64,000 nucleotides of DNA from an uncultured Alphaproteobacteria bacterium (GTDB lineage: Bacteria > Pseudomonadota > Alphaproteobacteria > Caulobacterales > Hyphomonadaceae). Shown one piece after another: positions 9,463-16,851 of this stretch. How positions within the stretch are numbered: the first letter of the stretch is position 1; each line of letters begins with the position of its first letter. The notes under the pieces were generated by a model, which did not search any database, was not told where the DNA came from, and worked only from the letters and a program-made list of their open reading frames with translations. The stretch spans positions 1-64,000 of the forward strand of contig CAIKWZ010000023.1 of NCBI GenBank assembly GCA_903831255.1, read 5' to 3'. The position numbers and the translations under genes are program-made.

Positions 9463-10824
9463 ATGTTAAAAAGATCGTGTTCGGCTGTCGCGCTGGCGGC
9501 CGTTTTTCTGGCGGCCTGCGCCCAGATGCCCGCCTCGGGTCAGGCGCCTGCCGTTGCGCCCGCGAAGTCAGCCGCGGTCGCTGCCGGCCTGACGCCGGCC
9601 GCGAGCCCTGAATCGGTCGGCTTTGATTCTGCGCGTCTGAAGAAGCTGGATGATTACATGGCCAAGGTTGTCTCCGACGGTCGCGTGGCCGGGATGACGA
9701 CCCTTCTGGCGCGTCACGGAAAAATTGTCGGGTTCAAGACCTACGGCAAGGCGGATCTCGATAAGAACAAGCCGATGACGGAAGACACGATCTTCCGCAT
9801 CTACTCCATGACCAAGCCCGTGACCGGCGTCGCGATGATGATCCTGTTCGAGGAGGGTAAGTGGCGTCTTGACGATCCGGTGACGCGCTACATTCCTGAG
9901 TTCAAGGCGCTGAAGGTGGTCAAGTCGATCAACGCGGACGGGTCGCTGGTTCTTGAGGACATGAAGCGACCGCCTACCATGCGCGAGATCATGAGCCATA
10001 CCGCGGGCTTTGGGTATGGCCTCGCCGAGGAGCATCCGGTCGACAAGATGTTCCGCGAGCAGCAGGTCCTCTCCTCGACCAGCCTCAAGGAGATGATCGA
10101 TCGCACCGCTCAGATCCCGCTCATGTATCAGCCGGGCACGAACTGGTATTACTCCTCGGCCGTCGACATTCAGGGCTACCTTGTCGAGAAGCTGTCCGGT
10201 CAGAAGTTCGGCGACTTCCTCGCCGAGCGCGTCTTCAAGCCGCTGAAGATGAACGATACGGGTTTCTATACCGGAGCCGATAAGGCTGACCGCCTTGCGG
10301 CGGTCTATGTATTCGATCGCGACCAGGGCAAGATTGTCGAGGCCAAGGCCCTCTTCGGTGTCGCCATGCCGGACTATACCAAGCCGCCGGTGGCGGAGAG
10401 CGGTGGCGGCGGTGTGGTCTCCACGACCATGGACTACGCCCGTTTCAGTCAGATGGTGCTCAACGGGGGAGTGCTCGAGGGCGTTCGTCTCCTGTCGCCG
10501 GCGACGGTGGAACTGATGGGAACCAACGTCATACCCAAGAGTGTTCTGGTCTCCAGCAACGGCACCACGGCGGCGCAGTTCAACGAGGCGGTTGGCTTCG
10601 GTCTCGACTTTCAGGTTGTGAACGATGCGCGCGCCGCCGGCAGTCTCCAGGGCGACGGATCGATCAGCTGGGGAGGAGCGGCCGGAACCTGGTTCTGGAT
10701 CGACCCCACCAATGATCTCATCTTCGTGGGCATGATCCAGCGTATGGGCGGCACCGGCGGAGATGATCTGGGAACGATGGCGCGGACCCTGACCTATCAG
10801 GCGCTCGTTGAGCCCGGCAAATAG
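9463..10824 (+). CDS. Serine hydrolase of the beta-lactamase/esterase (class C-like) family, lipoprotein
   Basis: The 453-residue protein has a lipoprotein signal (MLKRSCSAVALAAVFLAAC, lipidated Cys19) followed by an Ala/Pro linker. The catalytic SxxK is S115-M-T-K118 (IYSMTKP); the second element is Y230-S-S in WYYSSAVD; the third, in place of KTG, is WGGAAGT near the C-terminus. This combination is typical of EstB-type esterases and other penicillin-binding-protein-like hydrolases rather than true beta-lactamases. GGGAGGA lies just before the ATG. A strong terminator follows 48 bases after the stop, so the gene is probably monocistronic. The substrate is unknown; small esters are the usual expectation. 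Confidence 0.85.
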   Translation: MLKRSCSAVALAAVFLAACAQMPASGQAPAVAPAKSAAVAAGLTPAASPESVGFDSARLKKLDDYMAKVVSDGRVAGMTTLLARHGKIVGFKTYGKADLDKNKPMTEDTIFRIYSMTKPVTGVAMMILFEEGKWRLDDPVTRYIPEFKALKVVKSINADGSLVLEDMKRPPTMREIMSHTAGFGYGLAEEHPVDKMFREQQVLSSTSLKEMIDRTAQIPLMYQPGTNWYYSSAVDIQGYLVEKLSGQKFGDFLAERVFKPLKMNDTGFYTGADKADRLAAVYVFDRDQGKIVEAKALFGVAMPDYTKPPVAESGGGGVVSTTMDYARFSQMVLNGGVLEGVRLLSPATVELMGTNVIPKSVLVSSNGTTAAQFNEAVGFGLDFQVVNDARAAGSLQGDGSISWGGAAGTWFWIDPTNDLIFVGMIQRMGGTGGDDLGTMARTLTYQALVEPGK

Positions 10825-10872
10825 GACATAGGCGCCATGGGGCTTCGGCCCGGTGTCTGAAGGATGAGGAGG

Positions 10873-10904
10873 GGGGGCGGATGAAGATCCGCCCCCTCTT
10901 TTTT
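10873..10904 (+). terminator. Rho-independent terminator after serine hydrolase
   Basis: A perfect 10-bp stem GGGGGCGGAT / ATCCGCCCCC with loop GAAG is followed by TCTTTTTT. Confidence 0.9.
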
Positions 10905-11178
10905 ATCGAATCCGGACGGCCCTGTCTGTCCGCAGGTCTGTTGAAACGCCTGCGGACACGATTGTCGGGAGCTGACGCGAAAACACGCATCAATGCGGTT
11001 CCAACCTGAATTTGCGGGAACGGCCCAGGCAGGGCCTATCTGGCTTGGTGGCGGAGTGACCCGGTCGCAGACAGCCCGCGCCCCTGACATTCGGTGATCG
11101 GGCTGGAGAGCCAGCGTCAACCCGCCGACCGCTGCCTCGTGTCTCGGTGCGTCGATCAAACCGCTATGGCGAGGCGGC
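10905..11178. other. Gene-free stretch at the left side of the AbiE segment
   Basis: No gene is visible. The stretch contains a perfect 9-bp hairpin GTCCGCAGG/CCTGCGGAC at 10928-10957 with a 12-base loop and no T-run. This may be near the junction between the resident backbone and the AbiE segment, but no copy of the tRNA-Asn 3' end was found here. Confidence 0.4.
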
Positions 11179-12135
11179 TCACCCGCGCATCGCCGCCACC
11201 CAGTCCCGCAGCGTCCCACAGGCCTCATCGAGCGGGATCCGCGGCCCCCAGAACATCGGGGCGATTCGGTCGTATGCCTGCTCCACAGCGGCGCGCTTCG
11301 CTGGGTCGTCGAGCACCAGCGAGGGATCATAGGCGCTCGGCAGCGCCGCGACGTCCTTCTGCGCGAGCATGTCGTCGGCGAGCGTTCGTGCAGAGATCTC
11401 GGAGGGCGGCAGCCGATCGAGCGCCCGCACGATGCGCGCCGCGTCCTCGTAGTGCCGCACGAAGGTGTCGGCCTCGATCGTCTCGCGGCCGTAGCGTCGC
11501 GATAGTGCATCGAGCTTCTCGAGGAGCGTCACCAGCGGGTGCACGCACCGCACGGCGTGGGGACGGTTGTCGGTGAACTCGCCCAGCATCCCAATACGGT
11601 CGAGGTAGTCATGGACGAACGAGGTCACCGGCCGCTCCACGAACGGCGCCACCCGCGCGCGCCCGACCTCGAAGCGAACCGAAGGGCTCATCGCGCCCGG
11701 GAGGTTGGCCACGAACACCCCGGGATATTGGCCGAGGTAGTCGGCGCCGCGGCCGTACTTGTCTTCGCGGGTGTTGTCCCGGTCCACTGGGACCGCCGGA
11801 ATCACGAACCTCTCGGTGAGCGCGCGGTAAAACGCCTGGCGCTGCGCGACCGGGCCCTTGTTCAGGCTCGTCCAGCTGCTGACTTCGGGGAGCGCCGTGA
11901 CGCGACCGGGCTCCACCATCAAGTCGAGGTCCTCCGAGAAGCGGTCGATGATCCCGAAGCCCTTCGACAGGCTGGTGCCGCCCTTGAACCAGAGGTCGAG
12001 CCTGGTCTCGTGGAGCGCCCAGAGCGCGTGGGTGATCCAGTAGTCCTTCTCGACCAACGCGGGGGCGATCCGGGTCTGGTCGGCGACCTGCGTCAGCAAC
12101 GGCGCGAAGCCCGGTTCGTCGTGGACGAAACTCAT
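11179..12135 (-). CDS. abiEii: AbiEii-family nucleotidyltransferase toxin
   Basis: The 318-residue protein carries the AbiEii/AbiGii signature: EKDYW at 29-33, then KGGTSLSKGF (51-60) and RFSEDLDL (65-72), the nucleotidyltransferase motif that binds NTP and metal (Asp69 and Asp71). A second conserved block, LVTLLEKLDAL, occurs near residue 205. Family members such as the Streptococcus AbiEii and mycobacterial MenT are toxins that add nucleotides to tRNA or otherwise block growth, and can cause phage abortive infection. The ATG overlaps the stop of the antitoxin gene by four bases (ATGA), giving tight coupling with antitoxin first. Codon use is rich in GCG/CGC and unlike the flanking genes by eye, suggesting transfer. 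Confidence 0.9.
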   Translation of the reverse strand: MSFVHDEPGFAPLLTQVADQTRIAPALVEKDYWITHALWALHETRLDLWFKGGTSLSKGFGIIDRFSEDLDLMVEPGRVTALPEVSSWTSLNKGPVAQRQAFYRALTERFVIPAVPVDRDNTREDKYGRGADYLGQYPGVFVANLPGAMSPSVRFEVGRARVAPFVERPVTSFVHDYLDRIGMLGEFTDNRPHAVRCVHPLVTLLEKLDALSRRYGRETIEADTFVRHYEDAARIVRALDRLPPSEISARTLADDMLAQKDVAALPSAYDPSLVLDDPAKRAAVEQAYDRIAPMFWGPRIPLDEACGTLRDWVAAMRG

Positions 12136-12722
12136 GCAGCGCTCGCCTCTGTCTCAAGGAGGGCCTCGTCGACCAAAGCCAGCGTCGTCTTCGTGCCGTA
12201 TGTCTCGGCCATCTCGCGCAACCGCATGCTATTCCAACGCCCGCTCCGCAGCGTCGCGACCAGCCCCTCGCGCAGCACGCTTAGCCCGACGCCGGCCATG
12301 TCGTGGTGCTGTAGCAGGTCGACGATGAACCACTCGGCGGTCGGCTGCTCGGGGAAGAACACGCGCCGCAGCAGGAAGCGACGGCCGCCGAGCTGGAACT
12401 CGCCGCTTCGCCGCGTGTTGTAGACCAGCGTGACCGCGAACATCGCCGTGGAACCCAGGCCGAGGGCATTCCAGCAGGGCGGGCCGGTCACGAGGAACCG
12501 TTCGCCGCCGAGAAACGCGTGCAGGAGCGCCTCGTCGGACGCGGGCGCTGGCCCGAAGCGTGTAGGAAGCGGCGCGTAGTAGAGCCCGTGGGCGGCCTCG
12601 CGGAGCTTGCCCTCGTCGACCAGCCGCCGCGCGAGCCGGGTGGGATTCGCGCTCCACGGGCGTAGATCGCGCGTCCGGTAGGCGCGGCCGGGCTCGAGCT
12701 CGGGCTGGGCGGGAGGGTTCAT
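12132..12722 (-). CDS. abiEi: AbiEi-family (DUF6088-like) antitoxin/transcriptional regulator
   Basis: The 196-residue protein starts at the ATG at 12722 with GAGG upstream; the open frame continues further but without coding character. Residues ~15-50 (RAYRTRDLRPW...RRLVDEGKLREAAHGLYYAP) form the winged-helix DNA-binding domain of AbiEi antitoxins, and ~60-150 carry the C-terminal AbiEi domain (GPPCWNALGLGSTAMF, RRVFFPEQPTAEWFI). In studied AbiE systems this protein both counters the toxin and represses its own operon by binding inverted repeats in the promoter. The toxin gene follows with a 4-base overlap. A matching promoter and palindrome lie just upstream. Confidence 0.85.
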   Translation of the reverse strand: MNPPAQPELEPGRAYRTRDLRPWSANPTRLARRLVDEGKLREAAHGLYYAPLPTRFGPAPASDEALLHAFLGGERFLVTGPPCWNALGLGSTAMFAVTLVYNTRRSGEFQLGGRRFLLRRVFFPEQPTAEWFIVDLLQHHDMAGVGLSVLREGLVATLRSGRWNSMRLREMAETYGTKTTLALVDEALLETEASAA

Positions 12723-12733
12723 GGAGACCTCGC

Positions 12734-12745
12734 GTAGAAATCTAC
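12734..12745 (-). promoter_or_regulatory. Candidate AbiEi operator, perfect 12-bp palindrome
   Basis: GTAGA-AA-TCTAC lies between the -10 hexamer and the abiEi start codon, where an autorepressor would block transcription. Binding by AbiEi is inferred from the autoregulation known for other AbiE systems. Confidence 0.45.
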
Positions 12746-12752
12746 TGGAGAA

Positions 12753-12781
12753 AACATACGGCGCGATGCGGCCGAAGGCAA
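12753..12781 (-). promoter_or_regulatory. Predicted promoter of abiEi-abiEii
   Basis: On the minus strand, -35 TTGCCT (12781-12776) and -10 TATGTT (12758-12753) are separated by exactly 17 bases, about 30 bases before the abiEi start codon. Confidence 0.6.
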
Positions 12782-13335
12782 GACCGACCCTCCCAGACGA
12801 AAGCCGAGGCCGTCCGTTCGGTTCCAGGCGCCCGGGATCCGTTACGAACGGCGCTGCGGCTCGTGATGCAGAGGGCCGACGAAGGCGCCCGCTGATGACC
12901 CGACGCCGTACAACGCCGCCGTCGGCTCGCCCCGATGCTGCGCCTACGACGTACACCGCCGGCGGCCGACCGGTCGTCCGCTGCGTGATCTGCACGCGGC
13001 AGTCGGCGCCGCGCGGGTCCTGCGAAGCCCAGCGCGAAGCGTAGCTCGACCGGGACCGACCCGGCGGAGGGAGGTGGATACTCGTCACGTCTCGGGGGGG
13101 GGGGGGGGGCACAGCGAGTCGGCTCTCAAGGAGCCCCGCAGACCTCCAGAGCCACCCGCCGGGGCTGTCGCGCCAGACGCTGCGGCTCTGACGCAGGGCA
13201 TGGCGCGGCGCGCGCTCGGACCGCCATCTCGCGGACCCCCTCGTTCTCACAGGCCAAAACAGCGAAAGCCCCGGTGGGGTGACCACCCCGGATCTCTGTT
13301 GCCCGCCGACGCTCGCGGATTTTACTGGAAGAAAA
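12782..13335. other. Gene-free stretch between abiE promoter and tRNA-Asn, with 16-G run
   Basis: Open frames here give low-complexity Arg/Pro/Ala-rich products on both strands and look like chance frames in GC-rich DNA. A run of 16 G occupies 13094-13109. Near 13271-13291 a GC-rich inverted segment (CCGGTGGGG / CCACCCCGG), read on the minus strand, could end the tRNA-Asn transcript. No integrase or transposase remnant is recognisable. Confidence 0.4.
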
Positions 13336-13411
13336 TGGCTCCGCGGGTTGGACTCGAACCAACGACCAGTCGATTAACAGTCGACTGCTCTACCAACTGA
13401 GCTACCGCGGA
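13336..13411 (-). tRNA. tRNA-Asn (anticodon GTT)
   Basis: A 76-base cloverleaf on the minus strand, acceptor stem TCCGCGG/CCGCGGA, discriminator G and encoded CCA. The anticodon loop reads CTGTTAA, giving GTT for asparagine. The D-arm (AGCTCAGTTGGTAGAGC) and T-arm (GTTCGAGTC) are canonical. The AbiE pair lies downstream of its 3' end, the usual side for island insertion. Confidence 0.96.
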
Positions 13412-13518
13412 ACTCGGTGGAAGCGGGGTCTATAGCGTTCCGTTTCGAGCGCGGCAATCCCCGGCGGGGCGAGTTTCTTGGGGGTTGTGGAAAGATCCGC
13501 GCTACCGAGCATCGCCGC

Positions 13519-13546
13519 AAAAAGAAACGGGAGCCAGAGGCTCCCG
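13519..13546 (-). terminator. Rho-independent terminator facing tRNA-Asn
   Basis: Perfect 8-bp stem CGGGAGCC / GGCTCCCG with a 3-base loop; on the minus strand it is followed by TTTCTTTT. It could end the tRNA-Cys transcript or a small RNA begun at the CtrA box. Confidence 0.8.
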
Positions 13547-13600
13547 CAAAGGCGTTTGGGTGATGGTAGGGTGTCTTCAAGGAAGACGAGTGAACAATCC
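13519..13600 (-). ncRNA. Candidate small RNA between two tRNA genes (unproven)
   Basis: An exact CtrA box (13611-13625) lies about 65-100 bases upstream of a strong minus-strand terminator, with no credible protein frame between. This spacing fits a ~50-80 base transcript starting near 13570-13595. The start point is a guess, no clear -10 element is visible, and the terminator could instead simply serve tRNA-Cys. Confidence 0.25.
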
Positions 13601-13610
13601 CGTTGATCGG

Positions 13611-13625
13611 TTAATGGCGGGTTAA
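13611..13625. promoter_or_regulatory. Exact CtrA-type binding site TTAA-N7-TTAA
   Basis: TTAATGGCGGGTTAA matches the full CtrA consensus, the cell-cycle response regulator of Caulobacter-like bacteria. It lies in the 396-base gap between tRNA-Asn and tRNA-Cys and does not face an obvious protein gene. Confidence 0.5.
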
Positions 13626-13807
13626 TGTTAGCGGCTTGTTCAAGAGTCTTTCGCAATTTTCATGAATTTCCAGTCCGGTCCTGACGCCGGACACGATGCG
13701 ATGCTGGAGGCGCGCCGGATCGCGTTTGACCGCTCGCCTCGGGACAGGGGTCGAGGACGCGGTCGAGGACGCCGAAGTCCGGTTGGAGGTGTCAAAGTCC
13801 GGGAAGT

Positions 13808-13881
13808 TGGAGGCCACGCCCGGAATCGAACCGGGGTACGCGGATTTGCAGTCCGATGCGTCACCACTCCGCCACGTGGCC
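13808..13881 (-). tRNA. tRNA-Cys (anticodon GCA)
   Basis: A 74-base cloverleaf on the minus strand with acceptor GGCCACG/CGTGGCC, discriminator U73 as required by CysRS, and encoded CCA. The anticodon loop reads ACTGCAAAT, giving GCA. The T-arm is GGTTCGATTCC. Confidence 0.96.
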
Positions 13882-14000
13882 TCGCTGATAACCTCGTCGC
13901 CTGGCGGAGCGACGGAGGGGCGCGTTGCGCACGGACACGCCTATGCTAAGAGGCCGGGGCGCACAAGTGCCTTGAGTCCCGCAAAACCGAGGGGTCCGCA

Positions 14001-14651
14001 GTGGATATGGAAACGGCCCGACTTGCCCTGATCGATAGTCAGGTGCGACCCAATGATGTGACGGATCGCCGTCTCATCTCCGCAATGGCGTCTCTGCCGC
14101 GGGAGGCTTTCCTGCCCGAAGCGCGTCAGGCTCTCGCCTACGCTGATGCGGTCGTTGAGACAGGGCCAGGCCGGTATCTCTGGGCTGCGCGCGATTTCTC
14201 GAAGGTCGTGAACGCCGCCGCTGTCGCGCCGGGCGATCGTGTTCTCGATATCGCCCCGGGAACGGGATATTCGTCAGCGGTCCTGGCGAAACTTGCCGGA
14301 AAAGTGATCGCTCTCGAGCAGACGCCGCAGGCCGCCGAGCTTCTCTCTGCGACCCTGAAAAAGGTAGGCGCGGTCGGGGTCGAGGTGATTTCGGGCGATC
14401 TGGCGACCGCGGCTGCGGGCAAGGGGCCTTTCGACGTGATTTTCGTCAATGGCGCGGTCGAAACGCCGGCGCCGGCGTGGATCGAGGCCCTGGCCGAGGG
14501 CGGCAGGCTGGCCGTCGTGGTGTCCGAAGGTCCGGTCCGCCGGGCCCGGATCTACACGCGTTCGGGCGGAGTGACGGCGTTTCGTTCGCCCTTTGAGACG
14601 GCCGCCCCGTCATTGGCCGGGTTCGAAGCGCCGGTCCGGTTTGAGTTCTGA
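14001..14651 (+). CDS. Protein-L-isoaspartate O-methyltransferase-like protein, probably not a true PIMT
   Basis: The 216-residue protein begins at GTG 14001 after GAGGGG; ATG two codons later is an alternative. It has the PIMT fold: N-terminal RPNDVTDRRLISAMASLPREAFLP, the SAM-binding motif RVLDIAPGTGYSSAVLAKL (~82-100) and FDVIFVNGAVE. The isoaspartyl-recognition motif of active PIMTs (GQTISQP-like) is replaced by GPGRYLWAARDFSKV at ~54-69, so repair activity is doubtful although SAM binding looks intact. A second, intact pcm lies at 37386-38036. The order PIMT-like / tolC / popZ / valS recurs in related alphaproteobacteria, suggesting a conserved role of unknown nature. Confidence 0.85.
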   Translation: MDMETARLALIDSQVRPNDVTDRRLISAMASLPREAFLPEARQALAYADAVVETGPGRYLWAARDFSKVVNAAAVAPGDRVLDIAPGTGYSSAVLAKLAGKVIALEQTPQAAELLSATLKKVGAVGVEVISGDLATAAAGKGPFDVIFVNGAVETPAPAWIEALAEGGRLAVVVSEGPVRRARIYTRSGGVTAFRSPFETAAPSLAGFEAPVRFEF

Positions 14652-14703
14652 GCGGTCAGCCACCCCTGATCCCTGGGGGTGCCGATCATGACTCTAAGGC
14701 TAG

Positions 14704-14729
14704 TTGACACTGTCAGGTCGCGCTGGAAC
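14704..14729 (+). promoter_or_regulatory. Predicted housekeeping promoter of tolC
   Basis: TTGACAC (14704-14710), 11 bases, GCTGGAAC (14722-14729): a near match to the Caulobacter TTGACGS-N10-14-GCTANAWC promoter, about 37 bases before the tolC start. Confidence 0.5.
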
Positions 14730-14765
14730 TGTGGTGTCAGCCGCATCCTTGGAAGGATTTTGGAC

Positions 14766-16067
14766 ATGAGACGCATCGCCGCTGCTGGCTTCCTCGCCCT
14801 TCTGTCGGTCCCGGCGAGCGCCCAGGCCGCCCGCGAGACCCTGGCGGAGGCGGTCGCGTCCGCCCTGTCGGCCAATCCCTCGCTCCAGGCTGAACGTCGG
14901 ACCCGGGAAGGGGCGGCCGAGCGGGTCGAGCAGGCCAGAGCTGCCGGCCGGCCTTCGCTTGCCCTGAACGGCTCCTATTCGGCTCAGAAGACTGAAGTTG
15001 GACAGACCTTCACCATCGGAGGGCTCACCTTTCCCTCCGACGGCCAGGGCCGTCAGGCGACGGCTGGTCTTGAAGCCCGTCAGACCCTTTACGCCGGCGG
15101 CGCCGTCGCCGCGCAGAGACGTCAGGCAGAAGCCGGTTCCGAAGCTTCGGGCGAGCGCCTCAGATCCTATGAGCAGGGTCTTATTCTGGATGTCGTCGCG
15201 GCCTATGTGGACGTTCGCAGGAGCGAGCGCGAGCTCGCGATACGCGAGGACAATGTCGCCTCGCTGAAGCAGCAGGTGCAGGCAGCCCGCGATCGGTTTG
15301 ATGTCGGCGAGGTGACCCGCACCGATATTGCTCAGGCTGAGGCTCGTCTTGCAGGCGCGGAGGCCAATCTCGCCGGGGCCCGCGCGGGACTGGAGGCCTC
15401 GCGCGCAGCTTTTGAACGGCTGGTGGGCCGTGCGCCGGTTCAGCTCGCTGAGCCGCCGACCCCGCCGGCGATGCCGGCCAGTCTCGATGACGCCCTGGCG
15501 GAGGCGTTGCGGGCCAATCCGGACGTGGTCGCTGCGCGGGCCGCGGCGTCAGCCGCCGAGGCCGGGGTCGATATCGCTCGCGGCGCCCTGCGCCCTCGGC
15601 TCGGTCTTGTCGGTCGGGCGGGAGTTCAGGAAACGAGGCAGGATCAGACCTTCCGCGACACCAGCCTCGCAGTGTCGGCGGAACTGTCCATTCCCCTCTA
15701 CACCGGCGGCTTCGCCGGTTCGAAGACACGCGAATCGCGCCTCGATGCGGACAGGGCGCGTTTTGAGGCCGCGGCGATCGAACGCGCCGTGACGGCGCAG
15801 GTTGCGAGCCTTTGGCATTCCGTAACCGCGGCCCGCCAGTCCATAGCCGCCTCGCGAAGCCAGGTTGCGGCCGCTGAAATCGCTCTCGAGGGCGCCAAGC
15901 AGGAGCTCGCCGTGGGAACCCGAATCACTCTCGACGTTCTCGACCAGGAACGTGAGCTGCGCGAGGCGCAGCTCGGGCTGATCAATGCCGAGCGATCGGA
16001 ATACGTCGCGATCCACGAATTCGTGGCCTCTCTGGGGCGTCTGACCCCCGAGTTGATCGCGCGTTAA
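14766..16067 (+). CDS. tolC: TolC-family outer-membrane efflux/secretion channel
   Basis: The 433-residue protein starts at ATG 14766 after AAGGA and has a clean signal peptide (MRRIAAAGFLALLSVPASA|QA). The body has the two-fold repeated TolC architecture of long heptad-rich helices (coiled coils at ~40-65, ~130-215, ~250-280 and ~340-400) with short strands such as LALNGSYSAQ and LGLVGRAGVQE. LYAGGAVAAQRRQ and LYTGGFAGSKTRE are the duplicated tunnel motifs. It forms trimeric outer-membrane channels used by type I secretion and RND or ABC efflux. No partner pump lies in the window. The stop overlaps a CtrA-like box that precedes popZ. Confidence 0.88.
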   Translation: MRRIAAAGFLALLSVPASAQAARETLAEAVASALSANPSLQAERRTREGAAERVEQARAAGRPSLALNGSYSAQKTEVGQTFTIGGLTFPSDGQGRQATAGLEARQTLYAGGAVAAQRRQAEAGSEASGERLRSYEQGLILDVVAAYVDVRRSERELAIREDNVASLKQQVQAARDRFDVGEVTRTDIAQAEARLAGAEANLAGARAGLEASRAAFERLVGRAPVQLAEPPTPPAMPASLDDALAEALRANPDVVAARAAASAAEAGVDIARGALRPRLGLVGRAGVQETRQDQTFRDTSLAVSAELSIPLYTGGFAGSKTRESRLDADRARFEAAAIERAVTAQVASLWHSVTAARQSIAASRSQVAAAEIALEGAKQELAVGTRITLDVLDQERELREAQLGLINAERSEYVAIHEFVASLGRLTPELIAR

Positions 16068-16078
16068 CCTTCCCTTAG
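16064..16078. promoter_or_regulatory. CtrA-like site upstream of popZ (TTAA-N7-TTAG)
   Basis: TTAACCTTCCCTTAG matches the CtrA consensus except for the last base. It lies 70 bases before the popZ start and overlaps the tolC stop codon. Confidence 0.4.
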
Positions 16079-16147
16079 TTCAACCCCTGTCCTAGTAGAG
16101 CGGACATTGGCGGTGGGAAATCCGTCAGGGTGAGGACAGGGGCAGTC

Positions 16148-16783
16148 ATGTCGGCCGATCAAGCGCAGCGAGAACCGACAATGGAGGAGATTCTCTCCTC
16201 GATCCGTCGGATCATCGAGGAAGACGAAGGAACCCCGCTGTCGGCCGCTGCGGCGGCTCCGGAACTTCCGCTCAAGTCCGCCGAGCCTGCGATGACGCTC
16301 AGGCCGGCTGGCGAGGACGCTCCGATTTTCAAGCCGGCCGCGGCGAAGGCGCCAGCGCCGGAGCCCGATCAGGATTTTGAACTCATCGACGTGCCGGGAG
16401 ACGATTCCAACCCCTTCGACGACATCATCATTCCCGCCGAAGACTTCGAAGATGAGCCCGAGGCGGGGGTTGAAGAAGCCAGCTTCGCCGCCGACCTCGC
16501 CGCGCGCAGCGATAGACATGATCCTCCGCCGGCGCCCGCCATGCCAGAGGCGTCCATCTATTCCGAGGCGCCTCTTGTGGGAGAGCCGGTCGCCGCCAAG
16601 GCCGCCGGCGCTCTGGGGCGTCTTATGGGCGCGATGACCGTCACCCCCAACCAGACCCTTGATGGGATTGTGCGTGAGCTTCTGAAGCCCATGCTGAAGG
16701 AGTGGCTGGATGAGCGCCTGCCGGAGCTCGTCGAGGCGGAGGTCGCTCGCGAGATCGATCGCATTCGCCGTATGAGCCGCTGA
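16148..16783 (+). CDS. popZ: PopZ-type polar organising protein (DUF2497)
   Basis: The 211-residue protein starts at ATG 16148 after AGGGG. It has the three-part plan of PopZ: a conserved N-terminal helix (PTMEEILSSIRRIIEED, residues ~10-26) that binds client proteins, a long acidic, proline- and alanine-rich disordered middle (~30-140), and a C-terminal oligomerisation region (NQTLDGIVRELLKPMLKEW then LPELVEAEVAREIDRI). In Caulobacter PopZ forms a polar matrix that anchors ParB-parS and recruits cell-cycle kinases. No parABS or kinase gene is nearby. A CtrA-like box lies upstream. Identity rests on terminal motifs plus position between tolC and valS; the middle diverges freely in this family. 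Confidence 0.88.
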   Translation: MSADQAQREPTMEEILSSIRRIIEEDEGTPLSAAAAAPELPLKSAEPAMTLRPAGEDAPIFKPAAAKAPAPEPDQDFELIDVPGDDSNPFDDIIIPAEDFEDEPEAGVEEASFAADLAARSDRHDPPPAPAMPEASIYSEAPLVGEPVAAKAAGALGRLMGAMTVTPNQTLDGIVRELLKPMLKEWLDERLPELVEAEVAREIDRIRRMSR

Positions 16784-16851
16784 GGCGAGGCACGCCGGCT
16801 CAGTGTTTTGGGCCGTTCCTCCGCAACTCCAGGCGATAAGGTCCCGGCGGG

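Noticed and set aside
12721-13286. Longer open frames on both strands upstream of abiEi
   Set aside because: Low-complexity Arg/Pro products, no motif, and the abiEi promoter lies inside the region; the antitoxin starts at 12722.
10905-13335. Attachment-site repeat of the tRNA-Asn 3' end flanking the AbiE segment
   Set aside because: I looked for a second copy of the tRNA 3' end (GACTCGAAC and neighbours) and found none, so island boundaries cannot be claimed.
13662-13949. 95-codon + strand frame
   Set aside because: It runs antisense through tRNA-Cys and has an Arg/Gly-rich chance composition.
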